DNA of 14,823 bases from CAYWGR01 sp964458015 (GCA_964458015.1 CAYWGR010000147.1:1-14823), one strand, 5' to 3'. Positions 1 to 6,965 are shown, counted from the first letter of the stretch. Numbers and translations: made by a program. Notes: generated from the letters alone by a model not told the origin.

Positions 1-399
1 GACGGGCGCGCAGGCCTTTACGGGCTCACAAGCCTTGGCGGGCTCGCAGGCCTTCGGGCAGCAAGTCTTCGGACGGCAGGTCCGAACGCGCTTGCAGTGC
101 TTCGGGGCGCATGTCTTCGGCTCACACGAAGCCGGAGCACAAGCCTTGACGGGCTCGCAAGCCTTGGCAGGCTCACAGGCCTTCGGCTCGCAAGTCTTCG
201 GACGGCAGGTCCGAACCTTGCAGCGCTTCACGTGGCACTTGGCCGGAGCGCAAGTGTCACAAGCCGGGGCGCAAGCCGCCGGAGCGCATGCAGCCGGAGC
301 GCAGGCGTCGCCTGCTACCGCGCGAGACTCGTTGCCCAACAGGGCGATTCCCAACACCGCAACACCCAGTGCGATGCTCAACAAATACGTGCGATTCAT
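1..399 (-). CDS. Cysteine-rich secreted repeat protein, 5' part only
   Basis: This partial gene runs off the left edge of the window; 133 codons are visible. It starts at ATG 399 after a GGAGG Shine-Dalgarno about nine bases upstream. Residues 1-30 form a signal peptide (NRTYLLSIALGVAVLGIALL, then a polar stretch ending near AVAG). From Cys33 onward there is a cysteine roughly every five residues, mostly in C-x-P steps such as CAPAACAP, CEPKACEP and CRPKTC, with many Lys and Arg. A 27-residue block beginning RTCRPKTC occurs twice, 43 residues (129 bp) apart, with one Glu-to-Cys change. The protein is therefore exported, very basic and able to form many disulfides or bind metal. Such proteins are common as uncharacterised genes in planctomycetes; a structural role in the cell envelope is only inference. 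I cannot name a family with confidence. Confidence 0.85.
   Translation of the reverse strand, partial: MNRTYLLSIALGVAVLGIALLGNESRAVAGDACAPAACAPAACAPACDTCAPAKCHVKRCKVRTCRPKTCEPKACEPAKACEPVKACAPASCEPKTCAPKHCKRVRTCRPKTCCPKACEPAKACEPVKACAPV
68..215. repeat. 129-bp-spaced internal duplication with a small palindrome
   Basis: Within the cysteine-rich gene, the block around 66-86 recurs at 195-215. Each copy holds a perfect 7-bp inverted repeat, TTCGGAC-GGCAG-GTCCGAA, at 68-86 and 197-215. The copies encode the same RTCRPKTC segment, so the DNA repeat follows a protein-level duplication. The palindrome may be a by-product of the codons used. Confidence 0.75.
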
Positions 400-945
400 T
401 CGAGTAACCTCCAAAAATAGGTACCGTAGCGTTAAGAAACTCATACTCTTGCCGTCACTCTTTCCACTCTTTTCGATCCTGACGGCCAAGGACCGAAATG
501 GACTTCCTCATAGCTAGTACCGTGCTGCGTTTCCGTTCGATCAACCGCCAAGTCACTTTCCCTGTTCAAGCTATGACGGCTGCACGTGACGGTAACGTCT
601 GCACAGCTTAGGACGTTTAAGCTAGCATAGTTGCTCTTGTTGTCAACCAGGGGGGCAAGGGAATGATTGTTCGCAACCCCCTCACTATCATGGGTTCAAT
701 AGTCCGGTTAGATAGAAAAGACTAGGTTACGATTTTAACCGGCAAATGCTTTGCGCAGGAAAAAGGGGGGATTTTTCGCTTAATCCCCCCCTCTTTATTT
801 GAATAAGTATTTGCAAAGCAAGAACTTACATCGCAACTACGCATCCCATTAGGAGCAACATTTTATCGCTAAAACCATCGAAAATGTCACCCCATTCCTT
901 GGTGAATGCCAGAAAAAACTTAAAAAACAAGTAATTAAATTTCCT
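400..945. other. Intergenic region between two minus-strand genes
   Basis: This 546-base stretch holds no convincing gene. It contains the terminator listed separately at 762-790. On the minus strand an exact TTGACA hexamer lies at 646-641, but no good -10 box follows at 16-18 bases, so a promoter for the cysteine-rich gene is possible and not established. Other short open frames here have no ribosome site and no recognisable product. Confidence 0.5.
762..790 (-). terminator. Rho-independent terminator after the small lipoprotein gene
   Basis: A perfect 9-bp inverted repeat, GGGGGGATT (765-773) and AATCCCCCC (782-790), encloses an 8-base loop. Read on the minus strand the stem is followed directly by a T run (762-764 and just beyond). 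It lies about 155 bases after the stop of the minus-strand lipoprotein gene. On the plus strand the stem is followed by a looser T-rich stretch, so weak two-way action is possible. Confidence 0.65.
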
Positions 946-1566
946 CTAACGACGGATGGGATTTTCCTTTTTTCCCGTACCCTTTGCCTGGAGATCCCCC
1001 GATTCGATGCGACGGCGAATCTCCTCGCGCACCCATTGCTGTTTGCGGAACATGTCTTCGGGATCCTCGAAATTCAGCAGCAACGGCGCTTCGCCGGGAA
1101 ACACTTGCGCGGCCACGCCTGCAATGCGCCATTTCCCTTCCTCGCACCGAAGCACCCAAATGGCTACGTCGGTTTTCGGTTGGCCTTCTTCGTCCAAATC
1201 CGTCCAGGTGCAAGCGACTCGCGCACCGTCGTTATTGATATAGTCAACCTTGCCTACGGAGAATTTCGCGGTATCGCTGGCCGGCGGCGTCACATTACGA
1301 TTCAAGGACGCGGTTTTTTCCCGCGCGACGGACGTAAGCATGGCGGATGCTTTTTCATCATTGCCTGTACGCAAGGCTTCGAGAAATTCCTGGGCCGCCG
1401 CGGCGGGAGCTTCCAGCTTGGTCTCGCTTTGTGCAACTTCGCTGTCAGCGGGCGCAACCGCCTCGTTTCCAGCCGGTGTTGCCGACGTCTCCGTGCTTGT
1501 TTTGCTGCAACCGGATACAAGAACAGCCAACAGTGCTGCTATTGCCAAATTTTGCATCTTCCACAT
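946..1566 (-). CDS. Small lipoprotein, uncharacterised
   Basis: The 206-residue product starts with a lipoprotein signal peptide (MWKMQNLAIAALLAVLVSGC), with the lipobox LVSGC placing the lipidated Cys at residue 20. A Ser/Thr/Ala/Glu-rich linker of about 30 residues follows. The mature domain begins near AAQEFLEALRTGNDEKA and ends in the segment W.LRCEEGKWRIAG, a layout reminiscent of NTF2/SnoaL-like or DUF4878-type lipoproteins; this similarity is by eye and weak. The C-terminus is charged (EEIRRRIESGD). ATG 1566 is chosen because AAGGAGG lies eight bases upstream; a second ATG three codons in is less well placed. The gene is alone, with a terminator downstream. The likely location is an outer or cytoplasmic membrane face; function unknown. 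Confidence 0.85.
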   Translation of the reverse strand: MWKMQNLAIAALLAVLVSGCSKTSTETSATPAGNEAVAPADSEVAQSETKLEAPAAAAQEFLEALRTGNDEKASAMLTSVAREKTASLNRNVTPPASDTAKFSVGKVDYINNDGARVACTWTDLDEEGQPKTDVAIWVLRCEEGKWRIAGVAAQVFPGEAPLLLNFEDPEDMFRKQQWVREEIRRRIESGDLQAKGTGKKENPIRR

Positions 1567-1793
1567 ATTTCCGACCTCCTTGTCTAGGAATTGTGTTCTT
1601 TTGCACCTCGATGTAATTTCCGGGGGCGACGGAGTGTCGCAACATTAGTTCCTGAAGTCAATATGAGAAATTGACGTTTGCACCGCCGAACAACCCACGG
1701 GGGGTATGGCTAGAACCACATGATGGTGAGAAAGGTCGATAGTTCCGGTTAGAGTTACTTCTATGGTTAAAATAGGTAAGACGATGTGGATGT

Positions 1794-1828
1794 GTAGGCG
1801 GGCCATCGCGTTGCTCGACCCGCCCTAC
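1794..1828. repeat. Imperfect palindrome GTAGGCGGG...CCCGCCCTAC
   Basis: The arms GTAGGCGGG and CCCGCCCTAC pair with one bulged base around a core reading CCATCGCGTTGCTCGA. Its form resembles short dispersed palindromes of the GTAGGGTGGG kind found between genes in many environmental bacterial genomes. That comparison is from memory. Only one copy is present in this window. Confidence 0.55.
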
Positions 1829-1831
1829 CGA

Positions 1832-1873
1832 AAACTGAGCGGCCCTGGCCCCAAACTGTTCGGCCCTGGCCCC
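1832..1873. repeat. 21-bp tandem pair
   Basis: Two adjacent 21-bp units, both starting AAACTG and ending CGGCCCTGGCCCC, differ only by AG versus TT at the seventh and eighth positions. A related end, CTGGCCCCCTAG, returns at 2049-2060 on the far side of the palindromic element. Confidence 0.75.
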
Positions 1874-1907
1874 CTAGCCCAGAAGAACTGCAAAGTTGCT
1901 AAAAATA

Positions 1908-1992
1908 GTCATTCTGAGCGAAGCGAAGAATCTCTGTAAGTCTATACAAGTCCCAACACGCCAACGAGATCCTTCGCTTCGCTCAGGATGAC
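1908..1992. repeat. Dispersed palindromic element, copy 1
   Basis: Two 27-base arms, 1908-1934 (starting GTCATTCTGAGCGAAGCG) and 1966-1992 (ending CGCTTCGCTCAGGATGAC), are inverted repeats of each other with 25 of 27 positions matching. The loop is 31 bases. A second copy lies at 9976-10039 in the opposite orientation. The element is non-coding and could form a long hairpin in DNA or RNA. It resembles REP or MITE-like sequences; no transposase or clear target duplication is visible. Confidence 0.85.
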
Positions 1993-2036
1993 GGTTCCTG
2001 ATTGGCCAAGGATGACGGTCCCGCTTGGCCAAGGAC
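1985..2036. repeat. Tandem duplication of the palindrome end
   Basis: The outer end of copy 1 is duplicated. Unit 1 (1985-2008) begins AGGATGACGG and ends TTGGCCA, and unit 2 (2009-2031) repeats this with small changes. A truncated third start (AGGAC) follows. This suggests local slippage or repeated insertion at the element border. Confidence 0.65.
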
Positions 2037-2157
2037 ATTGCAGTTCGCCTGGCCCCCTAGTCTCTTCAGCTTGACCCCCTCCCGCATCGTTGGTAGCCTA
2101 TATTATTCTTGAGGGCATTTCTTCCCCGACCCTGCAACGAAAGATCCATTGAGCCTT

Positions 2158-3531
2158 ATGGTTACCAAATTTTTCCGCGACAACGGCGTTCTTGGAATCC
2201 GTTTTTTTGGTTGGCTGGCGATTGCATTGGCCGCAAGTATTCTGCTTTGCGACGGCGTCTGGGCCCAAACGACCAAGAAAAAAGACAAAAAGGAAAAAGA
2301 TACGGAAGCCGCTGGCCCTCTTGGAGGACTTGGCACGACTCCGGTAGCCAAGAAGGCTGCCGTTGTTGAGGAGCCTGTCATAGCGGACGATCCCGTTGAG
2401 CAGTCGAGCACGAAGTATGAGGAGATGGAAGTTGACGAGGGCCTCAAAAAGAACGTCACTAAAGTCAACTCGATGCTCACGAATGGCAAGTTTGCCGCCG
2501 GTGAGAAAGAACTTTTCGACGAGTATTTCGATAAGTTTGTGTTTGCAAAATGGACCCAGGTAAAAGACATTGCCGGTTTGCCCAAGTTCCGCGATGACCT
2601 GGGGAATCAACTGAAAAAGAAAAGCAACGCCGCCGAGGTTCACGACCATCTCAACGCCTTGGTCTTGGATTTCATGCAAAATTTAGCGGCGGGCCCCTAT
2701 CATCCGGCCGTGCAAATCAACGCCATGTTGATGATCGGTGAGTTGAATAGCGTCGAATCGCCGGTAACGCCCTTGCCGGAGGCCTTGGCCGTTTTGGTCG
2801 CTTCCGCCTCGAATGCAAAACTGACCGATGCCGTGCGAGCGGCGGCGATGGTCGGGATCCACCGTCATGTAGTGCTTGGCATCGGCGATGCCGAAGCTCG
2901 AAAATCCCTCTCCACCGCGATGCTGAAACTAGCGGCCGAGGATTTGCCGGGAGGCCCGTCCGAGGCCGGCCGCGAATGGATCCAAGCCCAGGCCATCGAC
3001 GTTTTAGGACGTCTAGGCACCGTAGGCGACAGCAACGCCATCTTCAAAGTTTTGGTGAAGAAACTGGCCGATGCCAAACTCTCTCCTTCCACGCGAAGCA
3101 TCGCGGCGGAATCGTTGGGACGCTTGAACTACGCCAACGCCGCCGGCATTAACGCCCTGGAAACTGCGGCCATCATCGGTCAATTCGTCGTCGATGCCTG
3201 TAGCGATGAACTAAAGATGGTCAAGGAGTTGGAGGCGAAGGACGCCGAACAAGGTGTTTCCCGGCGGCGCATGAAACGCCAGCTCAACGCCGCCCTGACG
3301 GCATTGGCCGGCGGCGAAGACAAGAATCGCAAGAGCATCCTTTCCTTAGTGAAAGATCCCGCCCAACAAAATTTGCTTGCCGCCTTGCAAAAAAACATTG
3401 AAGCGATGACGACGATCATCGACGACAAGAGAAGCGAGAATGAAGATTTAAAGAAGGGCGTTGAGGAATTACGCAGCAAACTCGATTCTTGGCTCAAAAA
3501 AAACCGGGGGAAAAAAGGCGACGGTAAATAG
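2158..3531 (+). CDS. Secreted or anchored HEAT-repeat-like protein, uncharacterised
   Basis: The product is 457 residues from ATG 2158; an in-frame TTG at 2149 would add three residues, and neither start has a strong ribosome site. Residues 1-37 look like a signal peptide or N-terminal anchor (hydrophobic FFGWLAIALAASILL, then VWAQ as a possible cleavage site). A lysine-rich low-complexity stretch (KKKDKKEKD) and a Pro/Ala/Val linker follow. From about residue 95 to 370 the protein is almost entirely helical with recurring AVQINAMLMIGEL, AVRAAAMVGIH, AQAIDVLGRLG and IAAESLGRLNY segments, the pattern of HEAT/armadillo-type repeats. The last 50 residues are a charged predicted coiled coil (KRSENEDLKKGVEELRSK). 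A scaffold role is inferred from the repeats. It precedes ispD by about 160 bases in the same direction; no functional link is evident. Confidence 0.85.
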   Translation: MVTKFFRDNGVLGIRFFGWLAIALAASILLCDGVWAQTTKKKDKKEKDTEAAGPLGGLGTTPVAKKAAVVEEPVIADDPVEQSSTKYEEMEVDEGLKKNVTKVNSMLTNGKFAAGEKELFDEYFDKFVFAKWTQVKDIAGLPKFRDDLGNQLKKKSNAAEVHDHLNALVLDFMQNLAAGPYHPAVQINAMLMIGELNSVESPVTPLPEALAVLVASASNAKLTDAVRAAAMVGIHRHVVLGIGDAEARKSLSTAMLKLAAEDLPGGPSEAGREWIQAQAIDVLGRLGTVGDSNAIFKVLVKKLADAKLSPSTRSIAAESLGRLNYANAAGINALETAAIIGQFVVDACSDELKMVKELEAKDAEQGVSRRRMKRQLNAALTALAGGEDKNRKSILSLVKDPAQQNLLAALQKNIEAMTTIIDDKRSENEDLKKGVEELRSKLDSWLKKNRGKKGDGK

Positions 3532-3689
3532 CGGATAGCGGGCAACGAACCGAGGCCTGGACGCCGGCCTGAAGGGTTGGTCGTCGGAAGGCCGGATTTG
3601 CGGCAAAAACCGCAACTTGCCATTCCATACTTTGCTGAACATTCATCATCTCGATCGCCTAGCCGCTCATCACTTAGAAAGGATTCGCC

Positions 3690-4424
3690 GTGGCCAAGTT
3701 CGCCGTGATTTTGCCTGCCGCCGGACGCAGCAGCCGGTTTCGGGATTCCAGTTATAAGAAACCTTTTGCCCCGCTCGCCAACAAAGCCATCTGGCTGCAT
3801 TCGGCCGAACGTTTTTTAAGCCGCAACGATGTGGTGCAAACCATTCTGCTCATCTCGCCCGAAGATCGCGCCGACTTCAATTTCAAATTCGCGGCGAACA
3901 TCGCATTCATGGAAATCGAAGTGATCGACGGCGGCGCCGAACGCGCCGACTCGGTCGAAGCCGCCTTGGCCCGGGTAAAACCGACGGCCGACTTCGTTTG
4001 CGTTCACGACGCCGCACGGCCCTGCCTGACCGATGCTTGGATCGACGATATTTTCGCCGCCGCCGAAAAAACCGGCGCTGCGATCTTCGCCATCCCGGTC
4101 AACGGCACGCTCAAGCGAGTAGGCAGCGATCGCAAGATCGAGGAAACCGTCTCTCGCGAAAAACTTTGGGAAGCCCAAACGCCCCAAGTCTTCCGCCGCG
4201 AGTTGCTGTTGGAAGCCTATGCCAAACGCGGTGGTTTCCAAGCTACGGATGAAGCCCAACTGGTCGAGCGGATCGGGCAGCCGGTCACAGTCGTGCCCGG
4301 TTCGCCAATGAACATCAAAATTACCACGAAGGAAGACCAACGACTGGCCGAGCACCTGCTAAAGGCCTTGCCCAAGCCCAAGCTCCCCGGCCCGTTGCAT
4401 CCGTTTGATGACAAGTGGAGATAG
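3690..4424 (+). CDS. ispD: 2-C-methyl-D-erythritol 4-phosphate cytidylyltransferase
   Basis: IspD joins CTP and 2-C-methyl-D-erythritol 4-phosphate to give CDP-methylerythritol, the third step of the non-mevalonate isoprenoid pathway, in the cytoplasm. The 244-residue product has the family signatures in order: the nucleotide-binding loop PAAGRSSRF (9-17) with KKPF (23-26), GGAERADSV (81-89), VHDAARP (105-111), the catalytic-region SREKLWEAQTPQVF (155-168), TDEAQLVE (186-193) and MNIKITTKED (207-216). Arg16, Lys24, Arg156 and Lys210 match the positions expected to bind substrate and transition state. The start is GTG 3690, supported by AAAGGA seven bases upstream. A short proline-rich tail (PKPKLPGPLHPF) extends past the usual end. 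The stop is ten bases before a remnant reading frame and 146 bases before tyrS. Confidence 0.95.
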   Translation: MAKFAVILPAAGRSSRFRDSSYKKPFAPLANKAIWLHSAERFLSRNDVVQTILLISPEDRADFNFKFAANIAFMEIEVIDGGAERADSVEAALARVKPTADFVCVHDAARPCLTDAWIDDIFAAAEKTGAAIFAIPVNGTLKRVGSDRKIEETVSREKLWEAQTPQVFRRELLLEAYAKRGGFQATDEAQLVERIGQPVTVVPGSPMNIKITTKEDQRLAEHLLKALPKPKLPGPLHPFDDKWR

Positions 4425-4433
4425 AGGGGAGAA

Positions 4434-4574
4434 ATGGAAACTCATGTTTTGATTGCGGAACGGCTTAGATACATTGACTCAGCACATAGCAGTAACTTAG
4501 TACAGAACACAACTGAGATTGCCCGATTAATTAGCGGCTTAGTGAATTCTCTCGGCAAAAGGATCCCGCAATGA
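4434..4574 (+). pseudogene. C-terminal remnant of a four-helix-bundle (23S rRNA IVP-like) protein
   Basis: A 46-codon reading frame fills the gap between ispD and tyrS. It has a GGGGAG ribosome-like site just before ATG 4434, and its stop overlaps the tyrS start as ATGA. The peptide METHVLIAERLRYIDSAHSS continues into TTEIARLISGLVNSLGKR. This matches my memory of the C-terminal half of the four-helix-bundle family related to proteins encoded in 23S rRNA intervening sequences, where an ET.LLIA..LGY segment is followed by a final EIGRMLNGLINSL helix. The N-terminal half is absent, since the ispD stop lies immediately upstream in the same frame. It is most likely a decayed fragment. A functional short leader peptide coupled to tyrS is the alternative. 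Confidence 0.55.
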
Positions 4575-5892
4575 CGTCAGAACCCTCTCCCCTCTCCCCT
4601 CTCCCCTCTCCCCTCTCCACGGATATCATCGCCGAGCTATCGTGGCGCGGATTGATCAACCAAACAACGGACGACGCCAATCTGCCCAAACTCCTAATGG
4701 AGAAAATGCGGACGGTCTATGTCGGCTTCGATCCAACGGCCGACAGTCTGCACGTCGGCCATCTTGTGGCATTGATGGTTTTACGCCGTTTTCAACAAGC
4801 AGGCCATCGGCCCATCGCGCTGGCGCCACGGGCATGATCGGCGATCCCAGCGGCAAAAGCGAGGAGCGCAAGCTGCTTTCGCCCGAAGCGCTCGCGGCCA
4901 ATATAGACGGCATGGCCCCGCAGTTGCGGCGATTCCTCGACTTCGATTGCGGCCCCAACTCCGCTGTATTGGTGAACAACTACGATTGGATGGGCCGATT
5001 CGGTTACATCGAATTCTTGCGCGACGTCGGCAAACACTTCCCGGTGAACGTGATGCTTGCCAAGGATTCCGTCCGCGCTCGCCTGGAGCGCACCGAGATT
5101 GGACTGAGTTACACCGAGTTCAGCTACATGCTGTTGCAGGCCTACGATTTCGTGCATCTGAACGAGCATTATGGTTGCGAAATTCAAGCGGGCGGCAGCG
5201 ATCAATGGGGCAACATCACGGCGGGCATCGATCTCGCCCGGCGGCTTCGCGGCACGCAGCTTTACGGCTGCACTTGCCCCCTGTTGACACGCAGCGACGG
5301 CGTGAAGATGGGCAAAACCGAGTCGGGCGCGTTGTGGCTCTCGCCCGACAAAACCAGCCCCTACCAGTTCTATCAATACTGGATCAATCTCGACGATCTC
5401 GACGTCGGCCGCTGTTTGCAGTTCTTCACCGACCTTGGCCGTGAAGAAATCGACGCCTTGATGGCCGACCATCGGTCGGATCCAGGCCGGCGCATCGCTC
5501 AAAAACGCCTGGCCGCCGAGCTGACGGGCCTCGTTCATGGCGAGGAAGGCGTGCAAACTGCCTTGCGAGCGACGGACATTTTCTTCGGGGCCGAAATTGC
5601 ACAACTCAACGACGCACAACTGTCGAACATTTTCGCCGACGTGCCCAGCAAACAGCTTTCGCGCGAAATACTCTCGGGCGAAGGGCTCCCGATCATCGAT
5701 GCATTGGTGGAGTCGAGTCTGTGCAAAAATAAGAGCGAAGCTCGGCGCGTCATCACCCAAGGCGGCGCTTATATCAACAACCGCCGTGCGGAAGGAATCG
5801 ACCAGCGGCTTTCGCTTGCCCATCTCGCCAGCGAGTCGGTCATGGTGCTGCGGTCCGGGAAGAAGAATTACGCGTTGTTGCGGTTCGTATAA
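4571..5892 (+). pseudogene. tyrS: Tyrosyl-tRNA synthetase, interrupted by a frameshift near 4822
   Basis: TyrS charges tRNA-Tyr with tyrosine. The first frame (4571-4837) carries IIAELSWRGLINQTTDD, YVGFDPTADS and the class I HIGH motif as HVGH (61-64), then stops after HRPIALAPRA. The second frame takes over at GATGMIGDPSGKSEERK and runs to 5892 with YTEFSYMLLQAYDF, GGSDQWGN, the KMSKS-type KMGKTESG, and a C-terminal S4 RNA-binding domain (EARRVITQGGAYINNRR). In the family the join reads IALVGGATGMIGDPSGK; here VG and one further base are missing, as if seven bases were lost at 4822-4826. Restoring them gives 442 residues, a normal length. The start is ATG 4571, with AAAAGGA seven bases upstream and no other in-frame start before the conserved region. 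Five CCCTCTC units lie inside the first codons. A sequencing or assembly error is quite possible because tyrS is normally essential. Confidence 0.9.
4583..4617. repeat. Five perfect CCCTCTC heptamers inside the tyrS start
   Basis: Five uninterrupted copies of the 7-bp unit CCCTCTC fill 35 bases beginning twelve bases after the tyrS ATG. They encode the low-complexity stretch PSPLSPLPSPLS, absent from typical TyrRS. The complementary strand reads as GGGG runs separated by AGA, a canonical G-quadruplex pattern on the tyrS template strand. Because 7 is not a multiple of 3, gain or loss of one unit would change the reading frame. Confidence 0.9.
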
Positions 5893-5915
5893 AATACCCC
5901 GGGAGCATAACCGCC

Positions 5916-6578
5916 ATGTCACGCGCACTACGACTCACGATCGGAATCGTCGTAATTCTTGTGTTGTTGGTGATTCTTCTTTTGCTGACGCTCTATTGGG
6001 CCTCGCGGCACGAGCCGGCTTTTTATCGCGAAGCGCTCGAAATCGAGCCTGCCGTACTGGAAAAAGGCAGCGATCAGATGCTGCAACGCACGACGGCCTT
6101 GGCCAGTGCCCTTCAAAAAAAAGGAAAGTGGAAAGCCCTTTTCACAACCCAGCAGATCAATGGATGGCTGGCCGTCGATCGTGTACAGAACCATCCCAAG
6201 GCCTTGCCGCCGTCGCTGCGTGATCCTCGCGTCATCATCAATGCCAAGCAAATCATCATTGCTTGCCGCTACGAAGAGGGCGGCGTCAATAGCGTGCTGA
6301 GCCTGACCGTCGAGCCTTCCGTGCCTGAACCTAACGTGGTGGCGCTCCGAATCGTGAAAGCCCGGGCAGGGTTGCTGCCCGTGCCTTTGGCAGGCGTGCT
6401 AGAGCGTATTAGCGAAGCCGCGCGCGGCATGGATTTCCAATTGAGGTGGCTTCGCGCCGGCGGCGATCCGGTTGCGATGATCTCATTTCCGCCGACCGAC
6501 GGCCGGTTCGTGGGCATCGAAACTTTGCGCCTTGGCGAGGGCGAAATTTTCGTGGCCGGCAGCACGAAGGGGAAATGA
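5916..6578 (+). CDS. Membrane-anchored protein, possibly YpmS-like (DUF2140)
   Basis: The 220-residue product has a single N-terminal membrane segment (residues 7-28, LTIGIVVILVLLVILLLLTL) and a soluble domain expected outside the cytoplasm. The core contains LFTTQQINGWLAVD (75-88), DPRVIINAKQIIIACRYE, LSLTVEPSVPEPNVVALRIV, and LLPVPLAGVLERISEA near residue 160. Use of an 'INGWL' segment followed by paired beta strands and a PVPL...VLE helix recalls the YpmS/DUF2140 family of Gram-positive envelope proteins, but that resemblance is by eye and distant. The start is ATG 5916 with GGGAG about ten bases upstream. It lies 23 bases after tyrS on the same strand, so co-transcription is likely. It converges with the LigD-like gene. 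Function unknown. Confidence 0.8.
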   Translation: MSRALRLTIGIVVILVLLVILLLLTLYWASRHEPAFYREALEIEPAVLEKGSDQMLQRTTALASALQKKGKWKALFTTQQINGWLAVDRVQNHPKALPPSLRDPRVIINAKQIIIACRYEEGGVNSVLSLTVEPSVPEPNVVALRIVKARAGLLPVPLAGVLERISEAARGMDFQLRWLRAGGDPVAMISFPPTDGRFVGIETLRLGEGEIFVAGSTKGK

Positions 6579-6599
6579 GTTCTAGTCTGTCTCGCAATG

Positions 6600-6956
6600 T
6601 TATTCCGAGCCGACGTACCGAAAGTGCCAAGGCTGCTCGTCTTGCTCTCGATGCAATGTAACCCGACCGGCTAACTGCTCGCCTTGCAAGTCAACGGTCC
6701 ATAAGGTCTTGCTTTGTTCGATTATTTGATAGGTGCCGCAATCCCACTGCGTCACCGAGCCTCGGTCGCCGGAAATCGGGCCTTCATAGTCGAGATAGGC
6801 CAAACGGTGGTCGCCCAAGGCTTCGCAAAACATTTCCATATCCGATTGCGGCGGCTGCGGCAACGCCCAGGTTTTCAACACCTCTGCGGATTCGAGCATC
6901 AAGTCGAAATGCACACCGCGCGAATCGTCATGTCGAAGGATTACGAATCGGGGCAT
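6600..6956 (-). CDS. Stand-alone LigD-type 3'-phosphoesterase domain protein
   Basis: The 118-residue product matches the DNA ligase D 3'-phosphoesterase domain (LigD_N), which in LigD trims 3'-phosphate or 3'-ribonucleotide ends before end joining. Family marks are ILRHDDSRGVHFDLMLES (6-23), VLKTWALP, DHRLAYLDYEGPISGDRGSV (49-68) and WDCGTY (71-76). His9, His16, Asp18, His50 and Tyr54 align with residues I recall as metal- and phosphate-binding. The position of the arginine in the usual HxDxRLE motif is Met20 here; small planctomycete members often seem to carry Met, but this may alter activity. No ligase or polymerase domain and no Ku gene are nearby. The start at ATG 6956 has no Shine-Dalgarno, and upstream sequence enters a heptamer array within ten bases. 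Confidence 0.88.
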   Translation of the reverse strand: MPRFVILRHDDSRGVHFDLMLESAEVLKTWALPQPPQSDMEMFCEALGDHRLAYLDYEGPISGDRGSVTQWDCGTYQIIEQSKTLWTVDLQGEQLAGRVTLHREQDEQPWHFRYVGSE

Positions 6957-6965
6957 GGGGAGGAA

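Larger units (their letters stand above)
1567..2157. other. Repeat-rich divergent intergenic region
   Basis: This gap lies between the minus-strand lipoprotein gene and the plus-strand HEAT-like gene. No gene was found. It is a patchwork of short repeats: an imperfect palindrome (1794-1828), a 21-bp tandem pair (1832-1873), a long palindromic element (1908-1992), and a roughly 23-bp tandem duplication (1985-2036). The string CTGGCCCCCTAG occurs at 1866-1877 and again at 2049-2060, flanking the palindrome. A possible promoter for the downstream gene is TTGACC at 2071 with TATATT at 2099, but the 22-base spacing is too long to trust. Confidence 0.7.

Noticed and set aside
35..517. Plus-strand frames with GSQAFGSQ-type repeats
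   Set aside because: These are the antisense reading of the cysteine-rich repeat gene on the minus strand, which has a signal peptide and GGAGG site.
641..646. TTGACA as a promoter for the cysteine-rich gene
   Set aside because: No acceptable -10 hexamer occurs at the right distance, so it is noted but not called as a promoter.
3180..4355. Minus-strand open frames opposite the HEAT-like gene and ispD
   Set aside because: Both plus-strand genes are well supported and the opposing frames have no domains or ribosome sites.
4815..4837. Programmed ribosomal frameshifting in tyrS
   Set aside because: No slippery run or downstream structure was seen, and the conserved VGG residues would still be missing after a shift, so a deletion fits better.
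4792..5928. A 378-codon open frame on the minus strand
   Set aside because: It lies opposite tyrS, whose motifs are unambiguous; the frame is a shadow of GC-rich coding sequence.
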